Assembly: GCA_002733995.1 (NCBI GenBank)
Contig: NVXR01000005.1
Location: 110,437 to 174,436 of the forward strand
DNA length: 64,000 nucleotides
Direction: 5' to 3'
Origin: Desulfotalea sp.
GTDB taxonomy: Bacteria > Desulfobacterota > Desulfobulbia > Desulfobulbales > Desulfocapsaceae
How positions within the stretch are numbered: position 1 is the first letter of the stretch; every line of letters begins with the position of its first letter. Below, piece by piece: positions 46,343 through 56,178 of the stretch. The translations under genes were made by a program, and so were the position numbers. The notes beneath the pieces are model-generated. The model worked only from the letters and a program-made list of their open reading frames with translations, was not told the origin of the DNA and did not search any database.

Positions 46343-46360
46343 TTGGCCTGTTTGTTGCTA
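46343..46360 (+). promoter_or_regulatory. Sigma-54 (-24/-12) promoter of nifV
   Basis: TTGGCCTGTTTGTTGCTA has GG and GC ten bases apart and fits TGGC-N8-TTGCW. It lies about 33 bases before the nifV start. NifA, encoded just downstream on the other strand, is the natural activator. I found no exact TGT-N10-ACA element upstream. Confidence 0.8.
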
Positions 46361-46392
46361 TGTAAACTGTAACTAAACAGGGGGGGAAAGTG

Positions 46393-47520
46393 ATGGATGC
46401 TCAGCTCAATATTATAGATACAACTCTTAGAGAAGGTGAACAAAGTCCCGGTGTTTTGTTCTCGATGGACGATAAAAAAAAGATACTGAGTGGTCTGGTG
46501 GATATTGGTATCACCGAAGCGGAGGTGGGTATTTCATCCTATCTTCATCCGGATGCAGCGCTTCTTATTAACCATTGCAGGGGCAAGCATCCACGGCTAA
46601 AACTGTCGCTATGGTGTCGATGTAAAAAAGAAGATATATGCTACGCAGCCAAGCAAAAGCCAGACATTCTTTCACTCTCCATCCCGCTCTCTGATATCCA
46701 TTTAGCTGATAGACTTGGTAAGGATCGAAACTGGGCGAGAGCAGTCATGGTCAAAAGTATTCGATATGCCAGGAAGTGTGGCATGGCGGTTTCTGTAGGC
46801 TTTGAGGATGCGACACGCTGTGACCCTGGTTTTTTAGTCAATATGGCAATGATTGCCGAGAGGTCAGGAGCCATGCGCATACGCATTGCTGATACCGTTG
46901 GTATCGCGTCTCCCGGTCATTTTACCCGCCTTGTTGCTAGCCTTAAAACAGAGCTGAGCCGGTGCACCATAGGGGTACACACCCATAACGACTTTGGCAT
47001 GGCCACCGCCAATAGTATTGCCGCTCTTGAAGCAGGTGCCAGCTCGGTCGATGTTGTCGTACTCGGCCTTGGGGAGCGAACAGGATGTGCAAGACTTGAA
47101 GAGGTGGTGGGCTATCTTTCCCTTATTAAGGGGCATCATTTGTTACATCCTCAATTTCTTAAGCCGCTGGCTACCTCTGTTGCAAAATTAACTTCAAAAC
47201 CTATCAGTGGAACTCGACCGGTAATAGGTGAGGCTATTTTTAGCTGTGAAACAGGCCTGCATCTTCAGGGCTTACATAATAATCCCAAGTGCTACGAACC
47301 TTTTAGTCCGGAGAGGGTGCAGGCGAGGCGAAAGTTGCTATACGGTAGTAAGAGCGGTAAAAATGCCCTGCACTTTAGATTGAATCAATTACAACCCAAC
47401 TGCTGTCGTACTCTTAGCTCTGCTACTGTGCAGCGACTTCGTAGGGCAGCCGCTAGTAATGGCGGCCAACTCAGTGATGCAGAGCTGCTACACCTTATTG
47501 CTGTTTCCTCTACAGAGTAG
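46393..47520 (+). CDS. nifV: Homocitrate synthase
   Basis: 375 residues. It condenses acetyl-CoA with 2-oxoglutarate to homocitrate, the organic ligand of the nitrogenase FeMo-cofactor. A DRE-TIM metallolyase with DTTLREGEQSPGV at the start, GIGVHTHNDFGMATAN-type metal-binding histidines (HTHNDFG) and the GLGERTGCARLEEV motif. The basic C-terminal region is typical of NifV. ATG at 46393 follows a GGGGGG run; a GTG lies three bases upstream. Its own sigma-54 promoter and convergent nifA tie it to nitrogen fixation and not to lysine synthesis. Confidence 0.93.
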   Translation: MDAQLNIIDTTLREGEQSPGVLFSMDDKKKILSGLVDIGITEAEVGISSYLHPDAALLINHCRGKHPRLKLSLWCRCKKEDICYAAKQKPDILSLSIPLSDIHLADRLGKDRNWARAVMVKSIRYARKCGMAVSVGFEDATRCDPGFLVNMAMIAERSGAMRIRIADTVGIASPGHFTRLVASLKTELSRCTIGVHTHNDFGMATANSIAALEAGASSVDVVVLGLGERTGCARLEEVVGYLSLIKGHHLLHPQFLKPLATSVAKLTSKPISGTRPVIGEAIFSCETGLHLQGLHNNPKCYEPFSPERVQARRKLLYGSKSGKNALHFRLNQLQPNCCRTLSSATVQRLRRAAASNGGQLSDAELLHLIAVSSTE

Positions 47521-47544
47521 AGGCTATAGTTTTAGTATTCCTCT

Positions 47545-47581
47545 GGGGCAGGGGACTGCTTTTAGCACTCCTACCCACCCC
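47545..47581. terminator. Candidate bidirectional terminator between nifV and nifA
   Basis: A GC-rich imperfect inverted repeat (GGGG at 47545-47548 to CCCC at 47578-47581, with CTGC-TTTTA-GCA at the centre) sits in the 69-base gap between the two convergent genes. Short T-runs are present only on the plus side. Confidence 0.4.
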
Positions 47582-47589
47582 TTTATGAG

Positions 47590-49194
47590 CTACCTAAACG
47601 AGGCATAGCGATCAAGGCCATACTTTTTTATCCTGTAACCGATCTGTCGCTCGGTTAATCCCAGTTCTCTTGCTGCCCTGACCTGCACCCAGCCGTTGCG
47701 ACGCAGTGCCGCTTCAACCTCGTCTTTTTCCATATCTTTTAGGGATTTGCCGCGGAATTGAGAGCGGCTGCTACGGCTCTGGGCGGCAGGTTGGTCTTGC
47801 TGGTCTCTCTGGTATGTTGTCGCTTGTTTTTGATCAAACAGACTTGGGGGCAGATCTTCTAAGCTGAGTTGATCGTCTCCTGCCAATATCACCATCCGTT
47901 CCACCAGGTTTTGCATCTCTCGAACGTTTCCAGGCCACGCGTAGTCTGTCAAGAAATCGAGCAGGCCGGAGGTGACCTTCATTTTCTTATTGTTACGCTC
48001 ATTGCTTTTAGTTAAAAAATGTTTGAATAACAGTGGGATGTCATCTTTTCGGTGTCGTAGGGGGGGCAAGGTTATAGGCACGACGTTGAGGCGATAGAAA
48101 AGGTCTGCCCGGAACTTACCCTCAGAAACAGCCTCTTGCAAACTAACATTGGTTGCAGCAATAATCCGTAGGTCAACGGTAAGTGTTTTGCAGCCACCTA
48201 TTCGCTCAAACTGTTTTTCCTGGAGAACTCGTAACATCTTTGCTTGCAGGGAAAGTGGCAGTTCTCCTATTTCATCGAGAAAAATTGTTCCACCGTCAGC
48301 GAGCTCAAACTTTCCTGGCCGCGAGGCATGCGCATCGGTAAACGCTCCTTTTTCATGGCCGAATAATTCACTTTCTAAAAGCGCCTCAGGGAGAGCCGCA
48401 CAGTTAATTTTGATAAAAGGCTTATCTTTACGGCCCCCCCCTTCGTGGATGGCTTTGGCCACCAGTTCCTTTCCGGTCCCGGATTCACCAAGTAATAATG
48501 TTGTTACTTTACTGGTGGATATCTTGTCAATGATGCTGAACATTTCCTGCATAGGCTTTGACTGGCCAATAATGTAATGGCCTCCATGTAGTTGATGGAG
48601 CTTGGCCTTTAATGATGCATTTTCAGCTATCAATCGTGTCTCTTTCTTCTCGATTTCCCTGTGTAGTGTAATGAATTGTGCGACAAGGGTCGCCAGAATA
48701 GTGAGAAAACGAATGTCTTCTTCAAAGGAGACTTCATCACCAAAGAGGCGGTCGACTGTCAGTACTCCTTCTGGATTTCCATGGACCATCACAGGGACAC
48801 CAAGAAAAGAAATTGTGTCCTTTTTCACCTTTGACCGGGCTCCGGTTCTGTTAAGAAATAAAGGCTCACTATTTATATCCGGGACCACAAAGGGAGAGTG
48901 GGTTTGGAATATTTGCCCACAGACACCTTCTTCTGGCCTATATACACCGCGGGTTATCTCACTATTAGACAAGCCACATGAGGCCTTGATCATCAGTTTT
49001 TTGGTGGTCTTTTCGTAGAGTAGCAGTGTTGCACGTTCCATCTGCAGAGTGTCATTTAAGACGCCGAGTATGCAAGATAATGTTGTTCCAAGATCTATCG
49101 CGGTGCCTATGAGCTCGGTAATTCTATACAGGGCCAAAAGTTCAATACCCTGGGTCTGCTGGCCAAGTGAGGCGGGATGGTTGAGGGTGTTCAC
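47590..49194 (-). CDS. nifA: Nif-specific regulatory protein NifA
   Basis: About 534 residues from a GTG at 49194 preceded by AAGGAG; a longer frame reaches 49290 but lacks such a site. N-terminal GAF domain (about 20-185), a short coiled linker, an AAA+ sigma-54 activator domain (GESGTGKEL, GAFTDA, GGTIFLDEIGEL, FRADLFYRLN) and a C-terminal Fis-type helix-turn-helix (VRAARELGLTERQIGYRI). The cysteine-rich interdomain linker of oxygen-sensing NifA proteins is absent and no nifL is adjacent, as expected in an anaerobe. It should activate the three -24/-12 promoters found before nifV, nifH and nifE. Confidence 0.93.
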   Translation of the reverse strand: MNTLNHPASLGQQTQGIELLALYRITELIGTAIDLGTTLSCILGVLNDTLQMERATLLLYEKTTKKLMIKASCGLSNSEITRGVYRPEEGVCGQIFQTHSPFVVPDINSEPLFLNRTGARSKVKKDTISFLGVPVMVHGNPEGVLTVDRLFGDEVSFEEDIRFLTILATLVAQFITLHREIEKKETRLIAENASLKAKLHQLHGGHYIIGQSKPMQEMFSIIDKISTSKVTTLLLGESGTGKELVAKAIHEGGGRKDKPFIKINCAALPEALLESELFGHEKGAFTDAHASRPGKFELADGGTIFLDEIGELPLSLQAKMLRVLQEKQFERIGGCKTLTVDLRIIAATNVSLQEAVSEGKFRADLFYRLNVVPITLPPLRHRKDDIPLLFKHFLTKSNERNNKKMKVTSGLLDFLTDYAWPGNVREMQNLVERMVILAGDDQLSLEDLPPSLFDQKQATTYQRDQQDQPAAQSRSSRSQFRGKSLKDMEKDEVEAALRRNGWVQVRAARELGLTERQIGYRIKKYGLDRYASFR

Positions 49195-50576
<1,382 letters not shown>

Positions 50577-50766
50577 AAAAGTGTGACTGTTCTGCTGAGC
50601 TTGCAAGATTTGGTTCAAGCAGTGCAGGTAATTGTATATCCGTGCTGCCAGTATAGCGGTTGGTTTGGGGCTCTAACGGATACAACTGCTACCTGGGTAG
50701 AGCTCAATGGATACTGCTAGCGCACGGCTCGATTATTAGAGAAAATAACGATAGAGGTGACAGAAA

Positions 50767-51111
50767 ATGATGATCATGATCAGGGCCATTGTCCGACCAG
50801 AAAAAGCAGATAATGTTCTCGCTTCACTTATGGATGAAGGGTTTCCTGCAGTTACAAAATATTCAGTTACAGGGCGTGGCAAGCAGCGGGGGATTAAAAT
50901 TGGTGAGGTGACCTATGACGAAATTCCCAAAACAATGTTGGTCAGTGTTGTTAGAAAGTCGGATAAAGACTTTGTCATAAACACTATTATTGCTGCGGCT
51001 CGTTCTGGTGTTAAGGGCGCCTTTGGTGACGGTAAGATTTTTGTCACCGAGGTGGAGGAAGTCTACACCATCAGTTCAGGTGTAAAAGAAGGTGTAGAGG
51101 TTGCGGCATGA
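50767..51111 (+). CDS. nifI1: PII-like regulator NifI1
   Basis: 114 residues, GlnB-like fold. NifI1 and NifI2 form a complex that binds NifDK and blocks Fe-protein docking when 2-oxoglutarate is low (ammonium present), as established in methanogens. It shows IRAIVRPEKADNVL and GAFGDGKIFV (the PII C-loop region), while the T-loop lacks the uridylylated tyrosine motif of GlnB. Its position between nifH and nifD is diagnostic. The stop overlaps the nifI2 start by four bases. Confidence 0.93.
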   Translation: MMIMIRAIVRPEKADNVLASLMDEGFPAVTKYSVTGRGKQRGIKIGEVTYDEIPKTMLVSVVRKSDKDFVINTIIAAARSGVKGAFGDGKIFVTEVEEVYTISSGVKEGVEVAA

Positions 51112-51482
51112 AAGAGGTGATAGCGGTTGTTCGCATGAATATGATGAACCAAAACAAGGCGGCTCTTTTAGAGGCGGGAATCGATTCTTTTTTTGCCCAT
51201 GAGGCACAGGGACGCGGGCTTGGATTTATCAATCGAAAACTCGTTGACGGTGTCGAAGAAGGATATGAAGAGGCCGCCGCCCTACTTGGTGAAAAAGGAA
51301 AGCTCTACCCTAAACGAATGATAACAATTGTTGTTGAAGATACCGCCGTTACGCATGTTGTCGAGACGCTTATTGCAACAAATAAAACAGGAAAGCCTGG
51401 TGACGGCAAAATCTTTATCATGCCTGTTAGCGATGGAGTCAGGATTCGTACCGGTGAAGCCGGCGAGAAATCAATTGCTTAA
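51108..51482 (+). CDS. nifI2: PII-like regulator NifI2
   Basis: 124 residues. Partner of NifI1. It shows VIAVVRMNMMNQNKAAL, the long NifI2-type T-loop (ALLGEKGKLYPKRMITIVV) and GKPGDGKIFIMPV. ATGA overlap with nifI1 suggests equal, coupled translation. The gene is followed after 22 bases by nifD. Confidence 0.93.
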   Translation: MKEVIAVVRMNMMNQNKAALLEAGIDSFFAHEAQGRGLGFINRKLVDGVEEGYEEAAALLGEKGKLYPKRMITIVVEDTAVTHVVETLIATNKTGKPGDGKIFIMPVSDGVRIRTGEAGEKSIA

Positions 51483-51504
51483 CTGGAAAGAGGAGAAAGG
51501 TACA

Positions 51505-53142
51505 ATGACAAAAGCACAGAAACTGGTGCAGTGGGATCCTCATAATATTAAGGCAAAAATGTTGGAGAAGTATCCGCCAAAAGTTGCCAGAAAACGCGCC
51601 AAGCAGATAATGATAAATGAGGCACAGGAAAACTCAACTCCGGAAATTGTCGCAAATGTAAGGACTATCCCCGGAATCATCACCATGCGTGGTTGCACGT
51701 ACGCCGGTTGTAAGGGCGTTATTATGGGCCCGGCATGTGATATTGTTAACTTGGTCCATGGGCCGATAGGTTGTAGCTTTTATGCCTGGCTTACCAGAAG
51801 AAATCAGACCGATGGCATCAACGACACTCATTCTAATTTTTTGCCATATTGTATGTCCACTGATATGCAGGATACCGACATCATCTTCGGTGGTGAAAAG
51901 AAACTTGAAACAGCAATCCAGGAGGCTTATGACCTGTTTAAGCCCAAGGCCATTGCAATTTTTGCAACCTGTCCGGTGGGTTTGATCGGTGATGATATTC
52001 ACGCAGTTGCCAAGAAAATGTGTGCTAAATTTGGTGACTGTAATGTTTTTGCCTTTAGTTGTGAAGGCTACAAAGGTGTTTCCCAGTCCTCGGGGCACCA
52101 TATTGCAAATAACCAGGTTTTTACCCATATCGTGGGCAACTCACCGACAGAGAAGAAGGGTAAGTACAAGATTAACCTCCTTGGTGAGTACAATATCGGT
52201 GGAGACGGTTTTGAGATCGATAGAATATTTGTGAAGTGTGGCATTAGCAATATTTCGACTTTTTCAGGCAATTCTACCTATGACAAGTTTGCCTCGGCGA
52301 ATCAGGCGGATCTTAGTTGTGTTATGTGCCATCGCTCTATCAACTATGTGGCGGACATGCTGGAGACTAAATACGGTATTCCCTGGATAAAAGTGAATTT
52401 TATAGGTGCTGAGGCAACGGCAAAGTCACTGAGAAAGATTGCAAAATATTTTGCTGAAAAAGAGCTAATCGACCGGGTTGAGGAGGTTATTGCCGAAGAG
52501 ATGCCCGCCGTTAAAGCTGCAATCAAAGATGTGCTGCCGAGAACCAAAGATAAGACTGCAATGCTTTTTGTGGGTGGGTCTCGTGCCCACCATTACCAGG
52601 AGCTTTTTAGGGAACTTGGAATGAAGACCCTTTCGGCAGGATACGAATTTGCTCACCGTGATGATTACGAAGGACGACATGTGCTCCCAGGGTTGAAAGT
52701 TGATGCCGACAGCAGAAATATAGAAGAGATCAAGGTCTCAGCTGATCCGGAACTCTATAATCCGCGGAAAACAGCAGAAGAAGTGGCAGCTCTTGAGAAA
52801 CAGGGCGTTGACTTCAAAGAGTACGGAGGTCTCAATCCGATAATGGACGAAGGAACTCTGGTGGTTGATGATCTTAATCAGTTTGAAGCAGAAAAGTTAG
52901 TTGAGCTGATGAAACCGGATCTCTTTTGCGCGGGCATTAAGGAAAAATATTCCATACAAAAACTTGGCATTCCTATGAAACAGCTGCATAGCTACGACGC
53001 AGGCGGGCCGTATGCGGGATTTCGAGGTGCGGTTAATTTCTATCAAGAGATAGACCGGTTGGTGAACAGCAGGATCTGGAGTTACATGCAGGCGCCATGG
53101 CAAAAAAATCCTGAACTCTCCGCGACCTATGCATGGGAATAA
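51505..53142 (+). CDS. nifD: Nitrogenase molybdenum-iron protein alpha chain
   Basis: 545 residues from the ATG at 51505 (GGAGAAAGG ahead); a longer open frame overlapping nifI2 is not used. P-cluster cysteines Cys64 (RGCTYAG), Cys90 (HGPIGCSFY) and Cys156 (ATCPVGLIGDD); FeMo-co ligands Cys275 (MCHRSINY) and His495 (LHSYDAGGPY); Gln194 and His198 near the cofactor (SQSSGHH). The insertion of about 50 residues before the C-terminal region (roughly 390-450) is as in clostridial-type NifD. All residues needed for a molybdenum nitrogenase are present; there is no delta (vnfG/anfG) gene, which argues against alternative nitrogenases. Confidence 0.96.
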   Translation: MTKAQKLVQWDPHNIKAKMLEKYPPKVARKRAKQIMINEAQENSTPEIVANVRTIPGIITMRGCTYAGCKGVIMGPACDIVNLVHGPIGCSFYAWLTRRNQTDGINDTHSNFLPYCMSTDMQDTDIIFGGEKKLETAIQEAYDLFKPKAIAIFATCPVGLIGDDIHAVAKKMCAKFGDCNVFAFSCEGYKGVSQSSGHHIANNQVFTHIVGNSPTEKKGKYKINLLGEYNIGGDGFEIDRIFVKCGISNISTFSGNSTYDKFASANQADLSCVMCHRSINYVADMLETKYGIPWIKVNFIGAEATAKSLRKIAKYFAEKELIDRVEEVIAEEMPAVKAAIKDVLPRTKDKTAMLFVGGSRAHHYQELFRELGMKTLSAGYEFAHRDDYEGRHVLPGLKVDADSRNIEEIKVSADPELYNPRKTAEEVAALEKQGVDFKEYGGLNPIMDEGTLVVDDLNQFEAEKLVELMKPDLFCAGIKEKYSIQKLGIPMKQLHSYDAGGPYAGFRGAVNFYQEIDRLVNSRIWSYMQAPWQKNPELSATYAWE

Positions 53143-53224
53143 TCGGTAAGTTATAAGACAAACCGAGCCACTGAGACAATAACGTTACTCCGGATGTCGG
53201 GGTAGGCGTAAGAAAGGTAAGATA

Positions 53225-54598
53225 ATGTTACTGAGACATACACCAAAAAAGATTACAGAGCGCAAAGCCTTGATGATTAACCCGGCCAAAACATGTCAGC
53301 CCATTGGCGCTATGTATGCGGCCTTGGGGATAAAGGGATGTTTACCCCATAGTCATGGAGCCCAAGGGTGCTGTGCATATCACAGATCTACCCTGACCAG
53401 GCACTATAAGGAACCGATTTCCGCCTCGTCTAGCTCATTTACCGAGGGGGCATCCGTTTTTGGCGGCCAGGCAAATCTGTTGCAAGCCATCAATAATATT
53501 TTTAGCGTCTATGAGCCTGATGTTATTGCTGTGCATACCACCTGTCTTTCGGAAACCATCGGAGATGACTTGCCCCAGATTTTTAACAAGGCAATAAAAG
53601 ATCAAATAGTCCCTGAAGGAAAAACGGTTTTTGGCGCTTCGACTCCGAGCTATATCGGTTCCCATGTAACTGGTTTTTCCAATATGGTAAAGGCAATGGC
53701 GGCCCTTGCCCAACCTTCGGATAACAAGAATGGCACAATTAACATCATACCCGGATGGGTTGAACCGTCGGATATGGAAGAGTTGAAAAGATTAGCAGCC
53801 CTCATTGGCGCAAAAATTATGATGTTTCCAGATACCTCTGGAGTGCTCGATGCGCCTCTTACCGGTACATATTCAATGTTCCCGGGGGGTGGCACCCCCA
53901 TCGATAAGATTAAAGATGCGGGAAGTGCTAGCGGAACTCTGGCCCTTGGAGAATGGTGTTCAGCAGATGCCGCTAGGCTCCTTGACACGAAATGTAAAGT
54001 TCCGTGTTCGATACTTGACATGCCCTTTGGCCTCCAGGCTACAGATCGATTCATCGACGCGCTGAGGACGATTGCGGGCAGCTCCGTCCCCGATGAAATT
54101 TCCATAGAAAGAGGCAAGCTGGTCGATATGATGTCTGATATGCATCAATATTTTTACGGGAAGAAAGTTGCAATCGCAGGCGATCCTGACCAGCTGATTG
54201 CCATGACTGAATTCTTAGTATCCATCGATATGTGTCCAGTTCATATCGTAACAGGGACACCGGGGAAGAAGTTTGAAAAACGAATTAGAGAACTCACAGG
54301 AGAGATGGATTGTGAGGTCAATGTTAAGGCGAAGGGTGACCTATTTCTTCTCCATCAGTGGATAAAAAATGAACCGGTTGATCTACTCATAGGTAACACC
54401 TACTGCAAGTACATTGCCCGGGATGAGGATCTGCCATTTGTACGCTGGGGCTTTCCTATTCTAGACCGACAGGGGCACCAGCACTTTCCTACCGTTGGTT
54501 ATACGGGGGGACTACGATTGCTTGAAAAAATCCTCAGTGTACTCCTTGATCGCAAGGATAGGGATGATCCTGAAGAGGTGTTTGAGCTGGTTCTGTAG
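53225..54598 (+). CDS. nifK: Nitrogenase molybdenum-iron protein beta chain
   Basis: 457 residues, of the short type lacking the long N-terminal arm of the Azotobacter protein. P-cluster cysteines Cys24 (KTCQPIGA), Cys49 (GAQGCCAY) and Cys107 (HTTCLSETIGDD), with the serine of STPSYIGSH. It pairs with NifD as an alpha2-beta2 tetramer. It lies 82 bases after nifD and 62 bases before the NifB-like gene, with a small stem (54610-54635) between. Confidence 0.96.
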   Translation: MLLRHTPKKITERKALMINPAKTCQPIGAMYAALGIKGCLPHSHGAQGCCAYHRSTLTRHYKEPISASSSSFTEGASVFGGQANLLQAINNIFSVYEPDVIAVHTTCLSETIGDDLPQIFNKAIKDQIVPEGKTVFGASTPSYIGSHVTGFSNMVKAMAALAQPSDNKNGTINIIPGWVEPSDMEELKRLAALIGAKIMMFPDTSGVLDAPLTGTYSMFPGGGTPIDKIKDAGSASGTLALGEWCSADAARLLDTKCKVPCSILDMPFGLQATDRFIDALRTIAGSSVPDEISIERGKLVDMMSDMHQYFYGKKVAIAGDPDQLIAMTEFLVSIDMCPVHIVTGTPGKKFEKRIRELTGEMDCEVNVKAKGDLFLLHQWIKNEPVDLLIGNTYCKYIARDEDLPFVRWGFPILDRQGHQHFPTVGYTGGLRLLEKILSVLLDRKDRDDPEEVFELVL

Positions 54599-54609
54599 CA
54601 AATAGGGGT

Positions 54610-54635
54610 GGCGGTTACTTCCTGTATTCGCCGCC
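54610..54635 (+). repeat. Small stem between nifK and the NifB-like gene
   Basis: GGCGG and CCGCC, 16 bases apart, followed by CTACTTTTAAC. It is too weak to be called a terminator, but could lower expression of the accessory genes relative to nifHDK. Confidence 0.35.
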
Positions 54636-54660
54636 CTACTTTTAACAAGGTGAATGGACT

Positions 54661-55821
54661 ATGGGTGTTATTTCTTTTGCAGAAAATAAACAAACGGCCT
54701 CCAAGTCAACACAAGCATATGCCGCGGTAGCCCTCAATCTACCGGTTGCACCTCTGGTTGTCGCCCGGACTAGATTCTCTCCTCCGCCACCTCAGCACCG
54801 CGACTGCATGATGGTGCCGGAGGCAATGGAACTTTTGCATAGGACCATTAAAGATCAAAACCGCAATGTTTCCGTGGTGGCGGTATCCGGCCCGGGCGAC
54901 CCTTTAGTGACACCGGATATTACCCTGTATATTATCCGCTTGATTAGACAGCACTACCCAGGGTTAAAGATTGGACTTAAAACCCGTGGTATTGGAAGCC
55001 AAAAGCTTGCAGCTAAACTTGCAGATGCCGGCTTGGATTTTGTTGAAATGCAGGTAGATGCGGTTACTACAGAAATCCTAGAAAAATTGTACGCCTGGAT
55101 CAGACCAGGTCAAAGGACTATCCGCATTAAGGAAGGGGCAGAGTTGCTGCTAAGGGAACAACGATCTGGGCTTCCAGCTCTCAAGTTCCACGAACTGTCT
55201 GTGTCCATTTCTACCACTCTCTATCCAGGATACAACCTAGACCATGTTGCAAAGATAAGTGCAGAGATGATGGAGCTCGGTGCTGATAGCATCTCACTTA
55301 TCCGCTGCCGTAGCGAACCAGGGGTAGAGGTTGAACTTGAAACTCTAACCAATGAAACTATTGCCGCACTGCGTATGGCCGCAGAACCGTTTCTACGGGT
55401 TATTGACCCACGGATAGTTGAGGCGTCGAGGGCGTTGGGGCGTGATCCAAGCGTTGCTCTTATGGAAAATATGCCAAAGGCTAGTGGGGGGAAGGTAAAC
55501 GTGGCAGTGGTGAGCTCCAATGGCATAGAAGTCGATCTTCATCTCGGCCAAGCGACTCAGTTTTTAATATATGGGCCCCGCGACGATGGTCTCACCTGTT
55601 TACTTGAAGCGCGGGATGCACCCCTAGTAGACCCGGGTAAAAACAGGTGGGAAGGGATTGCTGATCTGCTTGCAGATTGTTTTGTACTTTTGGTCGCCAG
55701 TGCAGGAGAGAAACCCCGGAGCGTTCTCGCCAGTAAAGGACTGAAGATAGTGATAACTGAAGAAAATATCGAAGGCACCGTCGATTGTCTGTACGCCGGC
55801 CACAAAAAATGTAAAAAATAG
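54661..55821 (+). CDS. NifB-like protein lacking radical-SAM and cluster cysteines
   Basis: 386 residues. It aligns over nearly its full length with the NifB encoded at 60483: LPVAP (27-31), GPGDP (77-81), a shared LYAW (143-146), PGYNLDHV against PGINDHHI, and a NifX-like C-terminal domain (about 279-380, with LHLGQATQF against QHLGEARIF). The NifB radical-SAM cysteines (C34, C38, C41) fall on Val, Thr and Ser here, and NifB's C14, C261 and C264 have no counterparts; only the cysteine of YDC is kept (RDC, C49). So it should not bind the SAM [4Fe-4S] cluster, yet the fold, the SAM-loop GPGDP and the carrier domain persist. The frame is intact over 386 codons, so it is not a decaying pseudogene. 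A cofactor carrier, scaffold or NifX substitute is possible; function unproven. Confidence 0.85.
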   Translation: MGVISFAENKQTASKSTQAYAAVALNLPVAPLVVARTRFSPPPPQHRDCMMVPEAMELLHRTIKDQNRNVSVVAVSGPGDPLVTPDITLYIIRLIRQHYPGLKIGLKTRGIGSQKLAAKLADAGLDFVEMQVDAVTTEILEKLYAWIRPGQRTIRIKEGAELLLREQRSGLPALKFHELSVSISTTLYPGYNLDHVAKISAEMMELGADSISLIRCRSEPGVEVELETLTNETIAALRMAAEPFLRVIDPRIVEASRALGRDPSVALMENMPKASGGKVNVAVVSSNGIEVDLHLGQATQFLIYGPRDDGLTCLLEARDAPLVDPGKNRWEGIADLLADCFVLLVASAGEKPRSVLASKGLKIVITEENIEGTVDCLYAGHKKCKK

Positions 55822-55868
55822 ATCCAGAGTTATTCCAAGTTTTTAGATGACCATAAGGAGATTTAACA

Positions 55869-56174
55869 ATGGCACTACCAGAACGGCAGATACTTCTCTG
55901 TCAGAGCTTTAGATCAAACGGTGTCCCTAAGGGAATATGTCACAAGAAAACAGATGGTTTTGCTCAATACATTGAAGAAGAAATTCTTGATCGGGGTCTG
56001 GATATACAAATCACTACGACGGGATGTCTCAAACAGTGTGAAGTTGGTCCTATCTTGGTTGTTCAGCCTGATAATCTATGGTTCAAAGGGGTCATCAGTG
56101 AGGCGGTCATCGATTTAATTCTTGATGGTATAGAGGACGGCGAACCTGCCCGAGACTATCTGATAAAGGCGTAG
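55869..56174 (+). CDS. Thioredoxin-fold [2Fe-2S] ferredoxin
   Basis: 101 residues. Cysteines at 11, 24, 53 and 57 (CQSFRSNGVPKGICHKK and GCLKQCEVGP) match the ligands of the clostridial-type thioredoxin-like [2Fe-2S] ferredoxins; the Clostridium pasteurianum protein is known to associate with the MoFe protein. Within the nif operon it probably carries electrons for nitrogenase or for cofactor assembly. It is 47 bases after the NifB-like gene, with AAGGAG before the ATG. Confidence 0.9.
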   Translation: MALPERQILLCQSFRSNGVPKGICHKKTDGFAQYIEEEILDRGLDIQITTTGCLKQCEVGPILVVQPDNLWFKGVISEAVIDLILDGIEDGEPARDYLIKA

Positions 56175-56178
56175 TCTG

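Noticed and set aside
51328..51504. N-terminal extension of nifD overlapping nifI2
   Set aside because: The ATG at 51505 has a GGAGAAAGG site and gives the normal NifD start; the extension is nifI2 sequence in another frame.
51505..53142. Possible alternative (V or Fe-only) nitrogenase
   Set aside because: No delta-subunit gene, NifEN and NifV are present and the Mo-type cofactor-site residues are kept, so molybdenum nitrogenase is the better reading.
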